A DNA stretch of 64,000 nt from Ovis canadensis (lineage: Eukaryota; Chordata; Mammalia; Artiodactyla; Bovidae), in assembly GCF_042477335.2 (NCBI RefSeq), contig NC_091245.1:81444501-81508500 (forward strand). Direction: 5' to 3'. Position numbers and translations under genes: made by a program. Within the stretch, counting starts at the first letter, position 1. Every line of letters begins with the position of its first letter. The notes beneath the pieces are model-generated. The model was given only the letters and a program-made list of their open reading frames with translations, was not told the DNA's origin and searched no databases. Shown in pieces: positions 1 through 11,769 of the stretch.

Positions 1-640
1 GACCATGATGGCTACTCCATTTCTTCTAAGGGATTTCTGTCTGCAGTAGTAGATATAGTGGTCATCTGAGTTAAATTCACCCATTCCAGCCCATTTTAGT
101 TCGCTGATTCCTAGAATGTCAATGTTCACTCTTGCCATCTACTGTTTGACCACTTCCAAGTTGCCCTGATTCATGGATCTGACATTCCAGGTTCCTATGC
201 AATATTGCTTTTTACAGCATCAGACCTTGCTTCTATCACAAGTCACATCCACAATTGGGTATTGTTTTAGCTTTGGCTCCATCCCTTCATTCTTTCTGGA
301 GTTATTTCTCCACTGATCTCCAGCAGCATATTGGGCACCTACTGACCTGTATCCTATCATTTTGCCTTTCATACTGTTCATGGGGTTCTCAAGGCAAGAA
401 TACTGAAGTGGTTTGCCATTCTCTTCTCCAGTGGACCACATTCTGTCAGACCTCTCCACCATGACCCGCCCATCTTGGGTGGCCCCACACGGCATGGCTT
501 AATTTCGTTGAGTTAGACAAGGCTGTAGTCCTAGTATGATTAGACTGACTAGTTTTCTGTGATTATGGTTTCAGTGTGTCTTCCCTCTGATGCCGTCTCA
601 CAACACCTGCTGTCTTACTTGGGTTTCTCTTACCTTAGAA
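1..640 (-). mobile_element. BovB LINE, antisense 5' part (continues past the left edge)
   Basis: Read on the minus strand this is the BovB 5' region: the GATQDGRVMVERSDRMWSTG segment (near 440-495), then the start of the endonuclease domain reading DDHYIYYCxQxSLRRNG near the window edge. Frame is broken by a stop in the SKV region near 220. The upstream AAGTAAGACAGCAGGTGTTG segment ends near 640. It lacks the reverse transcriptase, at least inside the window. Confidence 0.9.
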
Positions 641-1420
641 GTAGGGTATATTACATTATAATAATATAATTAGTATGGCTATATTGCAATTATCACCACC
701 ATCATCATTTTACCTTCATGTGGAGCTGAAATTTCTTATAGAAAATGAATATGAACATAATTCATATTTAGTAAGTATTTCAGTTATGCCTTTGTATTGG
801 CCAGGGTTCTCTCTGAATATATGAAGATATTTGTTTTAAGAAAGTGGCTTACCTGATTATGGAGGTTAACAAGTCCAAAATTGGCAGAATTTTCAGGCAG
901 AGAGGCTGGAGACTCAGCAAAGAATCAATGCTACAGTTCAACTCAAAAGCAGAATTCCCTTTTACTTGGGGGAGGTCTGTCTGTTTTTCTATCTAAACCT
1001 TAAACTGATTAGATGAACCCTATCCACTTTGAATCCATTCCATTCAAACTTCACCAATTTAAATATTAATCTCATCTGAAAACACCCTCACAGAAATAAC
1101 TAAAATAATGTTTGAATATGTATTTGGCACCATAGCCCAGCCAAACTGACACATAAAATTAGTCATCATGCCCATTTTTAATTGTAATCAGGTTTATTGC
1201 AACTTTTAAAACTGAGTTAGAAGGATACATATCTGTCAGAAATAGAGATGACTGTAGTAAATTACTACCAGTGAGAAAGTTGTCAGATGCTTATACTTAA
1301 TCATTTCTGCTATTCTGGATAAGCAAGCTGTCTGCAAAACACTTCACCCTGACTTTTTTGATCTCCACTCCCACTCCCTAACCCTTATACCTACTTTGAA
1401 GATATTAATCCTATTGTTTC
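641..1420. repeat. Old mammalian repeat relic (L1M-type 3' region likely) with AT-rich flank
   Basis: About 790-1170 reads like a familiar ancient interspersed repeat (GGCCAGGGTTCTC, GGAGGTTAACAAGTCC, AATCTCATCTGAAAACACCC, TGACACATAAAATTAGTCATC). A related copy is at 15188-15610. The family name is uncertain; I favour an old L1 3' untranslated region. The rest shows nothing I recognise. Confidence 0.5.
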
Positions 1421-1625
1421 TGTTGCTTTAGTCACTAAGTCATCTTACTCTTTGCGGCCTCATGGACTGTAGTCCACCAGGCTTCTCTGTCCATGGTATG
1501 ACCCAGGCAAGAATACTGGAGCAGGTTGCCATTTCCTTCTCCAGGGGATCTTCCTGTCCAAGAATCAAACTCGCATCTCCAGCATTGGCAGGTGATTCTT
1601 TACCGCTGAGACACTAGGGAAGCCT
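1420..1625 (-). mobile_element. Bov-tA SINE, antisense
   Basis: The reverse complement shows a tRNA-Glu-like head (GGCTTCCCTAGTGTCTCAGC) and a BovB-derived body (AGGCAAGAATACTGGAGCAG on plus). It is moderately diverged. Confidence 0.88.
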
Positions 1626-2584
1626 CAAAGTTAATCTTATGTCAGCCTTATTAAAAGATGCAAGCAGGCAATAAGTGGCATGTCATATGTTTCTCCCCTG
1701 CTCCCACTCCCCTTCTCTTCTCCTCTCCTTCTGTCCTCTCCCCTCTTCTCTTTGGCAGCCTCTAAGCCCAGGGACTTGTGAACACTGTTCTGGAGAGGTG
1801 TGTTTGACATTAATACCTTACACAGGAGGGAATGAACACATTACAACTGGCTTTGTCAGGCAAGTGCAATAACAACACCAAACTCTTAAGACCAGTACTA
1901 GACAAGAGAGTGCAGAGGGTAAGACTTCTGATATCTTACTCAATGCATAAGCACACTAACACGTATATTTTGTAATTTTTAAAAATATGTAAAACATTAA
2001 ACCATCTAATTGGAATAACTCAGATGACTATGATATGCATTTTTATGATACACATTTCAAACATAGCGTTACCAATGGCACAAATAAAAAAGAAATTTAT
2101 TCTCACACAAGTTAAGGGCCCATGCTGGTGTGGCAGTTGTGCTACACAAATTAATCACAGAGTCAGCCTCCTTCTATCCTGTGTCTATCTATGTATTCAT
2201 AGAAGATTCACTACCACCTATACAAAAGTAAAAAGGAAAGAGGGAAGGAAAGATATTTCCTTTAAGGGTATTATTTACAGGAGGCAGAGAGTAGGTCTGT
2301 TTATATGCCACTGTCCAGTACATAAATATATCTAGCTTGGAGGGAGACTTGAAAACTTCTTTTCCAGTCTAGATGATGTATCATTATTATAAGGGGAAAG
2401 AAAATGGATGAGGGTCATTAATAAATAGCAGTGTTGACCACATATCTAAATTTTAGCTCAGTAATTATTATATGCATATATAATTTTACATATGTTGTTT
2501 ATATTGTTTATGTATAATTATTCTATTACATATATGTAAAAAATTAGGAACTTTAGCCTAATTTTCATTTTCACAGTGGTCAAA
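1626..2584. other. Intergenic stretch without a recognised gene
   Basis: It contains a pyrimidine-rich tract (about 1690-1755, CTCCCCTTCTCTTCTCC-like) and an AT-rich stretch with TATATGTA-like repeats (about 2450-2545). Open frames of 65 and 103 codons have no recognisable similarity and atypical composition. I see no gene here. Confidence 0.6.
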
Positions 2585-3929
2585 GTTTAAGTAATCCAAG
2601 TCTATGCCCCAAACACTAATGCCGAAAAGCTGAAGTTGAATGGTTCTATGATAACATACAAGACCTTCTAGGATTAACACCAAAAAAAGATATCCTTGTG
2701 ATCATAGGGGACTGGAATGCAAGTGTTGGAAGTCAAGAGATACCTGGAATAATCAGGCAAGTTTGGCCTTGGAGTACAAAATGAAGCAGGGCAAAGGCTA
2801 ACAGAATTTTGCTAAGAGAACACAATGGTCATAGAAAACACCCTCTTCCAACAACACAGGAGATGACTCTACAATGGACATCATCGGATGGTCAATGCCA
2901 AAATCAGATTTATTATATTCTTTGCAGCCAAAGTTGTAGAAATACTATGCAGTCAGCAAAATAAAGCCTGAGACCTGACTGTGGCTCAGATCATGAATTT
3001 CTTACTGCAAAATTCAGACTTAAACTGAAGAAAGTAGGGACAACCACTAGACCATTCAGCTATGACCTAAATCAAATCCCTTAAGATTATACACTGGAAG
3101 TGACAAATATATTAAAAGGATTAGATTTCATAGACAGTCGCTGAAGAATTATGAATGCAGGTTGATAACATTGTACAGGAGGTAGTGATCAAGAACATCC
3201 AACCCTCAAAAAATAAAAAAGGGGAAAATGGTTGTCTGAAGAGGCCTTACAAATAGCTGAGAAACGAATAGAGGCTTAAGGCAAAGGAAAAAAAGGAAAG
3301 ATTTACCCATCTGAATGCAGAGTTCCAGAGAACAGCAAGGAGAAATAAGAAAGCCTTCCTCAGTGATCAGTGCAAAGGAATAGAGGAAAACAACAGAATG
3401 GTAACAAAATTAGAGATAACAAGGGAAATTTTCATGTAAAGATGGGCACAATAAAGGACAGAAATGGTATGGACCTAACAGAAGCAGAAGATATTAAGAA
3501 AAGGTGGCAAGAATACACAGAACTATACAAAAAAGATTGTAATGACCCAGATAACCATGATGATGTGATCACTCACCTAGAGCCAGACATCCTGGAATGG
3601 GAACTCAAGTGGGCCTTAGGAAGCACCACTACAAACAAAACTATTTCAGGTGATGGAATTCCAGTTGAGCTATTTCAAATCCTAAAAGATGAAGCTGTGA
3701 AAGTGCTGCACTCAATATGTCAGCAAATTTGAAAAACCATAGCAGTGGCTACAGGACTAGAAAAGGTCCGTTTTCATTCCAATCCCAAAGAAAGACAATG
3801 CCAAAGAATGTTCAAACTACCAGAAAATTGCACTCATCTCACTCTAGCACAATAATGCTCAAAATTCTCCAAGCAATGCTTCAACAGTACATGAACCAGG
3901 AAATTCCAGATGTGGTGTTGGAGAAGAAA
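2585..3929 (+). mobile_element. BovB LINE fragment, sense (endonuclease middle to reverse transcriptase start)
   Basis: It starts in the endonuclease domain (CAAGTCTATGCCCCAAACAC), runs through the linker and N-terminal RT segment ([20 protein letters not shown] at 3458 on), and stops near the LPDV motif. Many frameshifts are present. At about 3906-3926 the sequence jumps to TGTGGTGTTGGAGAAGA, normally found about 1 kb further downstream in BovB, so an internal deletion with TGT microhomology is likely. Confidence 0.9.
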
Positions 3930-4466
3930 GGACATCTTTTTTTAGGTGTTAGTTCTAAAAGGTCTTGGAGGTCTTCATAGAACCATTCAACTTCAGCTTC
4001 TTCAGCATTACTGGTCAGGGCATAGACTTGGATTATAGTGATATTGAATGGTTTGCCTTGTAAATGAACAGAGATCATTCTGTCGTTTTTGAGATTGCAT
4101 CCAAGTACTGCATTTTGGACTCTTTTGTTGACTATGATGGCTACTCCATTTCTTCTAAGGGATTCCTCCCCACAGCAGTAAATATAATGGTCATCTGAGT
4201 TAAATTCACCCGTTTCAGTCCATTTTAGTTTGCTGACTTCTAGAATGTCGACATTCACTTTTGCCATCTCCTGTTTGACCACTTCCAATTTGCCTTGATT
4301 TATGGACCTAACATTCCATTAACTTCCATTCCTAGTTAATATTGCTCTTTATAACATCAGACCTTTCTTCTATCACCAGTCACATCCACATCTGGGTGTT
4401 GTTTTGCTTTGGCACCATCCTTTCATTCTTTCTGGAGTTATTTCTCCACTGATCTCCAGTAGCATA
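3930..4466 (-). mobile_element. BovB LINE 5' segment, inverted
   Basis: Read on the minus strand it runs from the BovB 5' segment through the endonuclease N-terminal part (KLKWTETGEFNSDDHYIYCC, VQNAVLGCNLKNDRMISVHL, QVYALTSNAEEAEVEW). It joins directly to sense BovB at 4467, which fits a 5'-inverted (twin-primed) insertion. Confidence 0.88.
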
Positions 4467-6427
4467 GGAGAAAAGGAAAGATACACCCATTTGAATGCAG
4501 AGTTCCAAAGAATAGCAAGGAGAGATAAAAACTCTTCCTCAGTGATCAATGAGGAAATAGAGGAAAACAGTAGAATGGGAAATACTAGCTGCTGCTGCTG
4601 CTAAATCACTTCAGTCATGTCCAACTCTGTGTGACACCATAGACGGCAGCCCACCAAGCTCTGCCGTCCCTGAGATTCTCCAGGCAAGAACACTGGAGTG
4701 GGCTGCCATTTCCTTCTCCATGGGAAATACTAGAGACCGCTCCAAAAAATTAGAGATACCAACAGAACATTTCACACAAAGATGTGCTCAATAAAGGACA
4801 GAAATGGTATGGACCTAACAGAAGCAGAAGATTTTAAGAAGAGGTGCAAGAATACACAGAAGAACTGTACAAAAAAGATTTTCACAACCCAAATAATGAT
4901 GATGGTGTGATCACTCACCTAGAGCCAGACATCCTGGAATGTGAAGTCATGTGGGCCTTAGAAAGCATCACTACAAACAAAGTTAGTGGAGGTGATGGAA
5001 TTCCAGTTGAGCTATTTCAAATCCTGAAAGATGCTGCTGTGAAAGTACTGCACTCAATATGCCAGCAAACTGGAAAACTCAGCAGTGGCCACAGGACTGG
5101 AAAAGGTCAGTTTTCCTTCCAATCCCAAAGAAAGGCAATGCCAAAGAATGCTCAAACTACTACACAATTGCACTCATCTCACATGCTAGTAAAGTAATGC
5201 TCAAAATTTCTTCAAGCCAGGCTTCAGCAATATGTGAACTTCCAGATGTTCAAGCTGTATTTAGAAAAGGCAACGAACGAGAGATCAAATTGCCAACATC
5301 CACTGGATCATCAAAAAAGCAAGAGACTTCCAGAAAAACATCTATTTCTGCTTTATTGACTATGCCAAAGCCTTTGACTGTGTGGATCACAATACGCTGT
5401 GGAAAATTCTGAAAGAGATGGGAATACCAGGCCACTTGACCTGCCTCTTGAGAAATCTGTATGCAGGTCAGGAAGCGACAGTTAGAACTGGACATGGAAC
5501 AACAGACTGGTTACAAATAGGAAAAGGAGTATATAAAGGCTGTATATTATCACCCTGCTTATTTAACTTATATGCAGAGTACATCATGAGAAATGCTGGG
5601 CTGGAAGAAGCACAAGTCAGAATCAAGATTTCCAGGAGAAATATCAATAACCTCAGATATGCAGATGAGACCACCCTTATGGCAGAAAGCGAAGAAAAAC
5701 TAAAGAGCCACTTGATGAAAGTGAAAGAGGAAAGTGAAAAAGCTGGCTTAAAGCTCAACATTCAGAAAAATAATGTCATGGTAACCAGTCCCATCACTTT
5801 ATAGCAAATAGATGTGGAAACAGTGGCTGACTTTATTTTTTTTGGCTCCAAAATCTCTGCAGATGGTGACTGCAGGCATGAATTTAAAAGACGCTTAATC
5901 TTTGGAAGGAGAGTTATGACCAACTTAGACAGCATATTAAAAAGCAGAGACATTACTTTGTCAACAAAGGTCCGTCTAGTCAAGGCTATGGTTTTTGCAG
6001 TAGTCATGTATGGATGTGAGAGTTGGACTATAAACAAAGCTGAGTGCCGAAGAATTGATGCTTTTGAACTGTGGTGTTGGAGAAGCCTCTTGAGAGTCTC
6101 TTGGACAGCATGGAGATCAAACGAGTCCATCCTAAAGGAGATCAGTCCTGGGTGTCCATTGGAAGGACTGATGTTGAAGCTGAAACTCCAGTACTTTGGC
6201 CACCTGATGCGAAGAACTAATTCATTTGAAAAGACCCTGATGCTGGGAAAGATTGAGGGCAGGAGAAGAATGGGACGACAGAGGATGAGATGGTTGGATG
6301 GCATCCTGGACTTAAGGGACATGAGTTTGGGTAAACTCCCCGAGTTGGTGACGGACAGGGAGGCCTGGCATGCTGCAGTTCATGCGGTTGCAACGAGTCA
6401 GACATGACTGAACGACTGAACTGAACT
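4467..6427 (+). mobile_element. BovB LINE 3' part, sense, with reverse transcriptase remains
   Basis: It runs from EKERYTHLNAEFQRIARRDK to the 3' end with its AACTGAACTGA tail. RT motif A ([10 protein letters not shown]) is present. Motif B has become [12 protein letters not shown], and the catalytic YADD reads YADE, so it cannot be active. The C-terminal segment is open for 197 codons (5814-6407). A Bov-A2 half is inserted at 4589-4719. Confidence 0.92.
4589..4719 (-). mobile_element. Bov-A2 SINE half-unit inserted in BovB, with 14-bp target duplication
   Basis: A CTG-repeat tail at the left marks antisense orientation. ATGGGAAATACTAG flanks it on both sides (4575-4588 and 4720-4733), a perfect target-site duplication, so it inserted after the BovB. 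Confidence 0.93.
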
Positions 6428-6835
6428 GAGATTAACTAAGAGACCTTTTTAAACATTGTTTTTAACAGACAACTTTAACAAAAATTTTAAGAAAAATTAT
6501 AAATATAATAATAAGAGGTTGGTGGAACGATAGAAATGCTAAAATGCATTACTATATAAAAAGATGAGCTAGTCAGAGGGTAAAGTATACAATGAAATGA
6601 AGCCGAATAAAATATATGCAATTCTTATTTTATGCTTAAACTTTCAGATTCCTTTCATCTCACCAACCTTATAAACACGTATATGACATTTGCCCCAATT
6701 TTGTGCCCTCATTCTTCAGTCTGAGGGCTTAATACCAGCACATTTGCCTTGTCTATGACAAGTCTGCCATCTAGTGACAATTATGTGTAACTACAGAATA
6801 TGGGAATGTATTTAGTGCATACAAAGATGGATGTG
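6428..6835. other. AT-rich intergenic DNA, nothing recognised
   Basis: There are no open frames of note and no recognised repeat, apart from short A/T-rich runs. Confidence 0.6.
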
Positions 6836-6837
6836 CT

Positions 6838-7041
6838 TGTGCTTGTGTTTGTGCTTAGTCACTAGGTCCTGTCCAACTCTTTGCAGCCTGCCAGGCTACT
6901 CTGCCCTGGGGATTGTTCAGGCAAGAATATTCGAGTGGGTTGCCATGCTCTCCTCCAGGAGATCTTCCCAACCCAGGGATCAAACCCAGGTCTCCCACAT
7001 TACAGGCAGATTCTTTACCAACTGAGCCACTAGGGAAGCCC
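6838..7041 (-). mobile_element. Bov-tA SINE, antisense
   Basis: The reverse complement begins GGGCTTCCCTAGTGGCTCAG and carries a B-box-like GGTTTGATCCC and the BovB-derived body. A T/G-rich tail (GTGCTTGTGCTTGTG) lies at the left. Confidence 0.92.
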
Positions 7042-7087
7042 ACAAACATGCATGCTTTACCTCAAAACAAACCATTCTTCTCCCTGT

Positions 7088-7156
7088 CACCCCCACCCCT
7101 CCATCCCACCACCCCTCCCACTCCCCTCACTCCCCGACCCCCCCCACCCCCCGCCA
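7088..7156. repeat. C-rich low-complexity tract
   Basis: Runs of 3-8 cytosines are separated by one to three bases over about 65 nt. The minus strand has enough G runs for a G-quadruplex. Confidence 0.85.
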
Positions 7157-7309
7157 AACGAATATTTATAGAGTTCATGTTATGAGTAGGAATGTGGAGA
7201 GACAATGGTTTGAAACAATTAATATGGCTTCTAAAATTTTAATGGACAACAGATATCAAAATAATCACCAGTTAAATGTAAAAGTTGCCAATATAATCAC
7301 ATCTCTAGC

Positions 7310-7680
7310 ACCAAAACTCTGCCAGAATAATTCACTTAATACTTACAACAATTCTAAGAAAAAGATATTGTCTTCTTACAGATCAGAAAACTGAAGAAGA
7401 GAAGTTAAGTAACTTTCCCTATGTTACAAAGCTGAGCAGGATTAGAAGACACAGACTGTTTCACTCTCAAATATATGTTTTTAAATTGACTGTGAAAGTA
7501 AAACTGAAACTGTGATATATGCAAGCAAGATAAAAATATGACTTGACAACATTCATTAATTCAATAAATATTTACCAACCTCCTACAATGTATCAGATAC
7601 TATGTTTGGCCTGTAGATAAAGAAGCAAATAAAGACAAACATTCTAACCCCATGGAGCTTATATCATAAACACATATATG
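7310..7680 (+). repeat. MIR SINE followed by L2 3' end relic
   Basis: The stretch 7315-7470 shows the MIR core (TTACAGATCAGAAAACTGAA, AAGTTAAGTAACTTTCCC). The stretch 7560-7680 shows an L2-type end (AATAAATATTTACCAACCTCC, ATGGAGCTTATATC). Both are strongly diverged. Confidence 0.65.
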
Positions 7681-7737
7681 CATGCACACACAAATACACA
7701 TATAAGAATTAATATATAACTTCTAGGTTGTTATATG

Positions 7738-8017
7738 GAGAAGTCAATGGCACCCACTCCAATACTCTTGCCTGGAAAATCCCATGGACGGAGGAGCCTG
7801 GTAGGCTGCAGTCCATGGGATCGCTGAGTCGGACACGACTGAGCGACTTCCCTTTCACTTTTCACTTTCATGCAGTGGAGAAGGAGATGGCAACCCACTC
7901 CAGTGTTCTTGCCTGGAGAATCCCAGGGATGGGGGAGCCTGGTGGGCTGCCGTCTCTGGGGTCGCACAGATTCGGACACGACTGAAGCAACTTAGCAGCA
8001 GCAGTAGCAGCAGCAGC
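7738..8017 (+). mobile_element. Bov-A2 SINE dimer, sense, with 13-bp target duplication
   Basis: Two BovB-derived monomers joined by CACTTTTCACTTTCATGC end in a CAG-rich tail. AGGTTGTTATATG occurs at 7725-7737 and 8018-8030. Apparent open frames on both strands inside it are those of the SINE, not genes. Confidence 0.95.
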
Positions 8018-8030
8018 AGGTTGTTATATG

Positions 8031-9494
8031 CCAAGAAATGAATAAGGCAAGTAAGTGATTAGTGATTTTAAATGAAGTGGCATGCTACTTCCAGAGCACT
8101 GGCAAAGTCCTCTCTGGGGAAAGGACATCTGAAAAGAGACTGAACAAATGTGAAGGATGTGCACATCTAAACCAAGAATGCTAGAAAAAGTGACAGCAAA
8201 CACAAAGGCATTAGAAGGGAGCCTATTTTTCCTTCAGTGCCTTCACCCCACCATCCTCAACCCCCACTGAAGCAAGAATGACTAAAAGGAAGTATTCAAG
8301 AAGAATAGTAGTGGGATATCAAATTACAGCAGTACCCAGAAACCCTTACAGGGCATAAGAACTTTCTGTTTTATTCCAAGTGTGATGGGAAATCAAAGTT
8401 TCAAGGAGGGAAGTAACATGATCAAATTATTTTTTTTTTTTAATTTCACATTAGTTAGTGTCAGAAAAGTAGACTTTAGAGTATATAAGGTAGAGGATAG
8501 TGCAAAATTCCAGGTAAGGGATATTGATGAAGAAGTTTAACCATGTCAAATCAAACTCACAAATAACCATAGTTCAAAAAACTATAAATGTCATAACAAA
8601 AGGTACAAAGTACACAGGGAATAAAAGAAAAGGTCATATTTGAATGAGGATCAAGAAAACATGAATCAGAGTCAAGTAATGGAGGGACTAAAAGAATTAG
8701 GGGAAAAAAAATATTAATCTCTATTTTTTTTTCCTCCATGCTTTCTTAACACAGCTTCCAGGAGGTCCTAAAACAATTCTGTTATTGCTGGTTTCTTTCT
8801 GTCAATGTGATTAGCACAAGCATTTTTAAGTTCTTGGAGTGTTGAGCACAGAAAATGTTTGGAAACGATTAATAAATCTGCTCAAAGACCATTAAACTGT
8901 GGCACATCCATAGTCTGACAAAGTTATGATTATTTATTTGCTACAGTAAGAGATTGCACATCAGCAGAACTGGTGGAGAATTTCATCAGAACTAAGGAAG
9001 GAAAAACCAATATTCTCACTAGTATGGGGGCAAGGTGAAGTTTAAGTAAAATTTAAGTGAATAGTTCTTTGATAGGTTGAAAACAAAGATCAGGACTGGA
9101 TTGAGAAATGGGCTTAAGGTCCTGTTTCCTTGGAAACTATGAAGTAAAAATGAATGTGGAATTGTATCTGAGAACACATTATCTGACTCTTTACACTTGG
9201 GTAGGAAATTGAGGCTACTTCTCTGTATCAAAGTAGCCATACAGTTCATTCCTCAGGAAATATGAGGTGTTCCCATCTCACTAACGTGATTGCAAAAAAA
9301 GCAAAGTTCCTTGTTGTCTATTATTTTAGGGAACAAAGTTTTTTCAGTGGTACATCACTGGAGTTAATTAACAAAGAGGTTTTTATTTATTTATTTTACA
9401 GTTTTTCACCTTTGTGCATAGCTCTTAACATTATTATTTCATTTATTAGAGCACAATTTTAAAATGCTACTTTTGCCTAAAATGTTGAAGTTCA
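8031..9494. other. Intergenic DNA, no gene recognised
   Basis: It is AT-rich. An L2-like fragment may lie near 8360-8440 (TTCCAAGTGTGATGGGAAATC). Open frames of 60-76 codons resemble nothing known. Confidence 0.55.
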
Positions 9495-9858
9495 ATTTAA
9501 GAAAGCTCTTGAGAGTCCCTTGGACTGCAAGGAGATCCAACCAGTCCATCCTAAAGGAGATCAGTCCTGGGTGTTCATTAGAAGGACTGATGCTAAAGCT
9601 GAAAGTCCAATACTTCAGCCACCTCACGTGAAGAGTTGACTCATTGGAAAAGACCCTGATGCTGGGAGGGATTGGGAGCAGGAGGAGCAGAGAATGATAG
9701 AGGATGAGATGGCTGGATGGCATCACTGACTCGATGGACATGAGTTTGAGTGAACTCCGGGAGTTGGTGATGGACAGGGAGGCCTGACATGCTGTGATTC
9801 ATGGGGTCGCAAAGAGTTGGACACGACTGAGCTACTGAACTGAACTGAACTGAATTGA
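9495..9858 (+). mobile_element. BovB LINE 3' end, sense, 5'-truncated
   Basis: It starts at AAGAAAGCTCTTGAGAGTCC and ends in the BovB tail GAACTGAACTGAACTGAA. It holds only the last C-terminal codons and 3' region. Confidence 0.93.
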
Positions 9859-10144
9859 TGAAGCAGTCACATGCCTGTCTTGGGAATGAATGAATGAGAA
9901 GAACAGTAGTTTAGAGGTGAGTGGAGACATCTGCCATTTGCTCAGACCACTTGTGAGCTAGTTATAAGAATGCTGAAACTTCCTAGAAAGTAACTGACAT
10001 TTAAGCCAGCAAATCACTGTAGGAAATAGCTGGATTACTTGTGGATAGCGTCTATCCAACAGGGTCATTTGCTTGAATTAATGGCTGCAAGTGATTAGAA
10101 GCAGTAACTGAAGGGTAATCATAAGTAGTCAGCTAGAAGTGGAG

Positions 10145-10325
10145 TGGAGTGTTAGTTGCTCTTTGTAACTCAATGGACTGTAGCCCATCAGGCTCATCTA
10201 TCCATGGATTTCTCCATGCAAGTGGGTTACCATTCTCTTCTCAAGGGGATCTTCCCAACCCAGGGATTAAATCCAGGTCTCTAGCATTGCAGGCAGATTC
10301 TTTACCTTCTGAGTCATCAGGGAAC
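10145..10325 (-). mobile_element. Bov-tA SINE, antisense, diverged
   Basis: The body (TCTTCCCAACCCAGGGATTA, GCAGGCAGATTCTTTACC) is clear. An internal deletion affects the middle (CATGCAAGTGGGTTACC). Confidence 0.88.
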
Positions 10326-11003
10326 CATCAATACCATGAAGTTGTATGGCAGAGATCTTGCCCTTTAAAGGTCCACCAAAATGACCCATATACTAGGATA
10401 TCTGCCACAAAGAGGAAACTGAGAGCCAAGAAAGAACTATGTCTTTTTCCAGGGGCTCTTAAAGCAGAAAGAGGAGGTGAGGGAACGCTGAAAGAAAAGA
10501 TTATCCTAGCTTCTTCACTACAGATTTCCACAGAGAAGGGTATATATAAGCTTAGAACTGAGATTACTATTTTAACTAGACCGAATGATATATAATAGTT
10601 CGTTTTTAAAATCAAACTGTAGGAAATCTAAGGGACATGTCAGGGAATGCAGATATAATAAAAAATGTTTAAAGATGTAAAATACATATATATTTATTGC
10701 CATGATTTATATCTTGAAGAAATAGAAGATAAAGTTTATTTAGAACTTAGTTATGTCAACAAATTGGAATTACGGGAAATGTACATGTTGTGAACAAAGG
10801 TCAGTACCCACATATTCATAATACAAAGGTAGATGATTATACAAGGCAAAGGTTTTTCAAAAACAGATCACAAAATTATTTTTAAGTCATATTTTTATTC
10901 CATATTACTTCCAGAGACTTGAACTCATTTATCTCAAAAGAGAAACATTAAATCCATAAAGAGACTAGTAGAATTATATATGTGTAAGCAGATGAAAAAG
11001 GAA
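10326..11003. other. Intergenic DNA, nothing recognised
   Basis: A 148-codon frame crosses the SINE edge at 10149-10595, but its first third is SINE and the rest matches nothing I know. The rest is AT-rich. Confidence 0.55.
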
Positions 11004-11153
11004 GAGATGGTTGGATGGCATCACCAACTCGATGAACATGAGTTTGGGCAACCTCTGGGATTTGGTGATGGACAGGGAAGCCTGGCATGCTGCAGTCTAT
11101 GGGGTTGCAAAGAATCGGACATGACTGAGCAACTGAACTGAACTGAACTGAAG
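11004..11153 (+). mobile_element. BovB LINE 3' terminus, sense, very short
   Basis: It runs from GAGATGGTTGGATGGCATCA to the GAACTGAACTGAACTGAA tail, about 150 nt. Confidence 0.92.
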
Positions 11154-11214
11154 GTTCATGTGTAGAAAGCTAGTTTACTTATTACTGAGTAAGCTGTTAA
11201 GTGACAGGTGTAAG

Positions 11215-11580
11215 TTGTTAGGTCCCAAAGAAAAGCTTGATTTGGGTCTCAGAAACATATATAATTAATTAAAATATATATATGTAATTAGGTTAAGATG
11301 AACTCATGAAGGTGGGGCCCTCATGATGGGATTATGCCCTTTTAAGAGTTATACCAGAACATTCACTCTATCTATCTCCCTCTCCCTCTCTCTTCTACCA
11401 TGTGAGAACACAGCTATAAGGCCAGCCAGGAAAAGAGTTATCACAAAAACTTGACAATGCTGACACTGATCCTGGACTTTCAGCTTCCAAAACTGTAAGG
11501 AAATAAATTTCTTTAGGTAACCCACTCAGTTTATGGTATCTTTTTTTGTGGCAGCCCAAGCTATCTAATGTAAATTCTGA
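11215..11580 (+). repeat. MaLR-type LTR relic
   Basis: The order of GATGAACTCATGAAGGTGGG, CCATGTGAGAACACAGC, CTTTCAGCTTCCAAAACTGT, AATAAATTTCTTTAGGTAAC and GGCAGCCCAAGCTATCTAAT matches the 3' half of old MLT/MST-type LTRs. It is non-coding. Confidence 0.6.
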
Positions 11581-11769
11581 AAACAGAATTGCTAGATGAA
11601 AAGGTGCATTTATATTTTACTTAAGCAAAGGTTAAGGATTTACTCTTCTGAAAGCTATGACAAAATTTACCTTCATATGCATGCCAACATAAGATTTCAC
11701 AGCTGGTTAAAAGGCTTATTTTACCTAGAAGTAAATCTACATAGGCTATCCATGAGATCTACACATCAT

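Noticed and set aside
2024..2335. 103-codon open frame in intergenic DNA
   Set aside because: Composition is low-complexity and basic near the end, with no family signature and no supporting signals.
7731..7985. Recurrent open frames such as MSDSVRPHRRQPTRLPHPWD in many places
   Set aside because: They lie wholly inside Bov-A2 or Bov-tA SINEs and recur because the SINE recurs; they are not genes.
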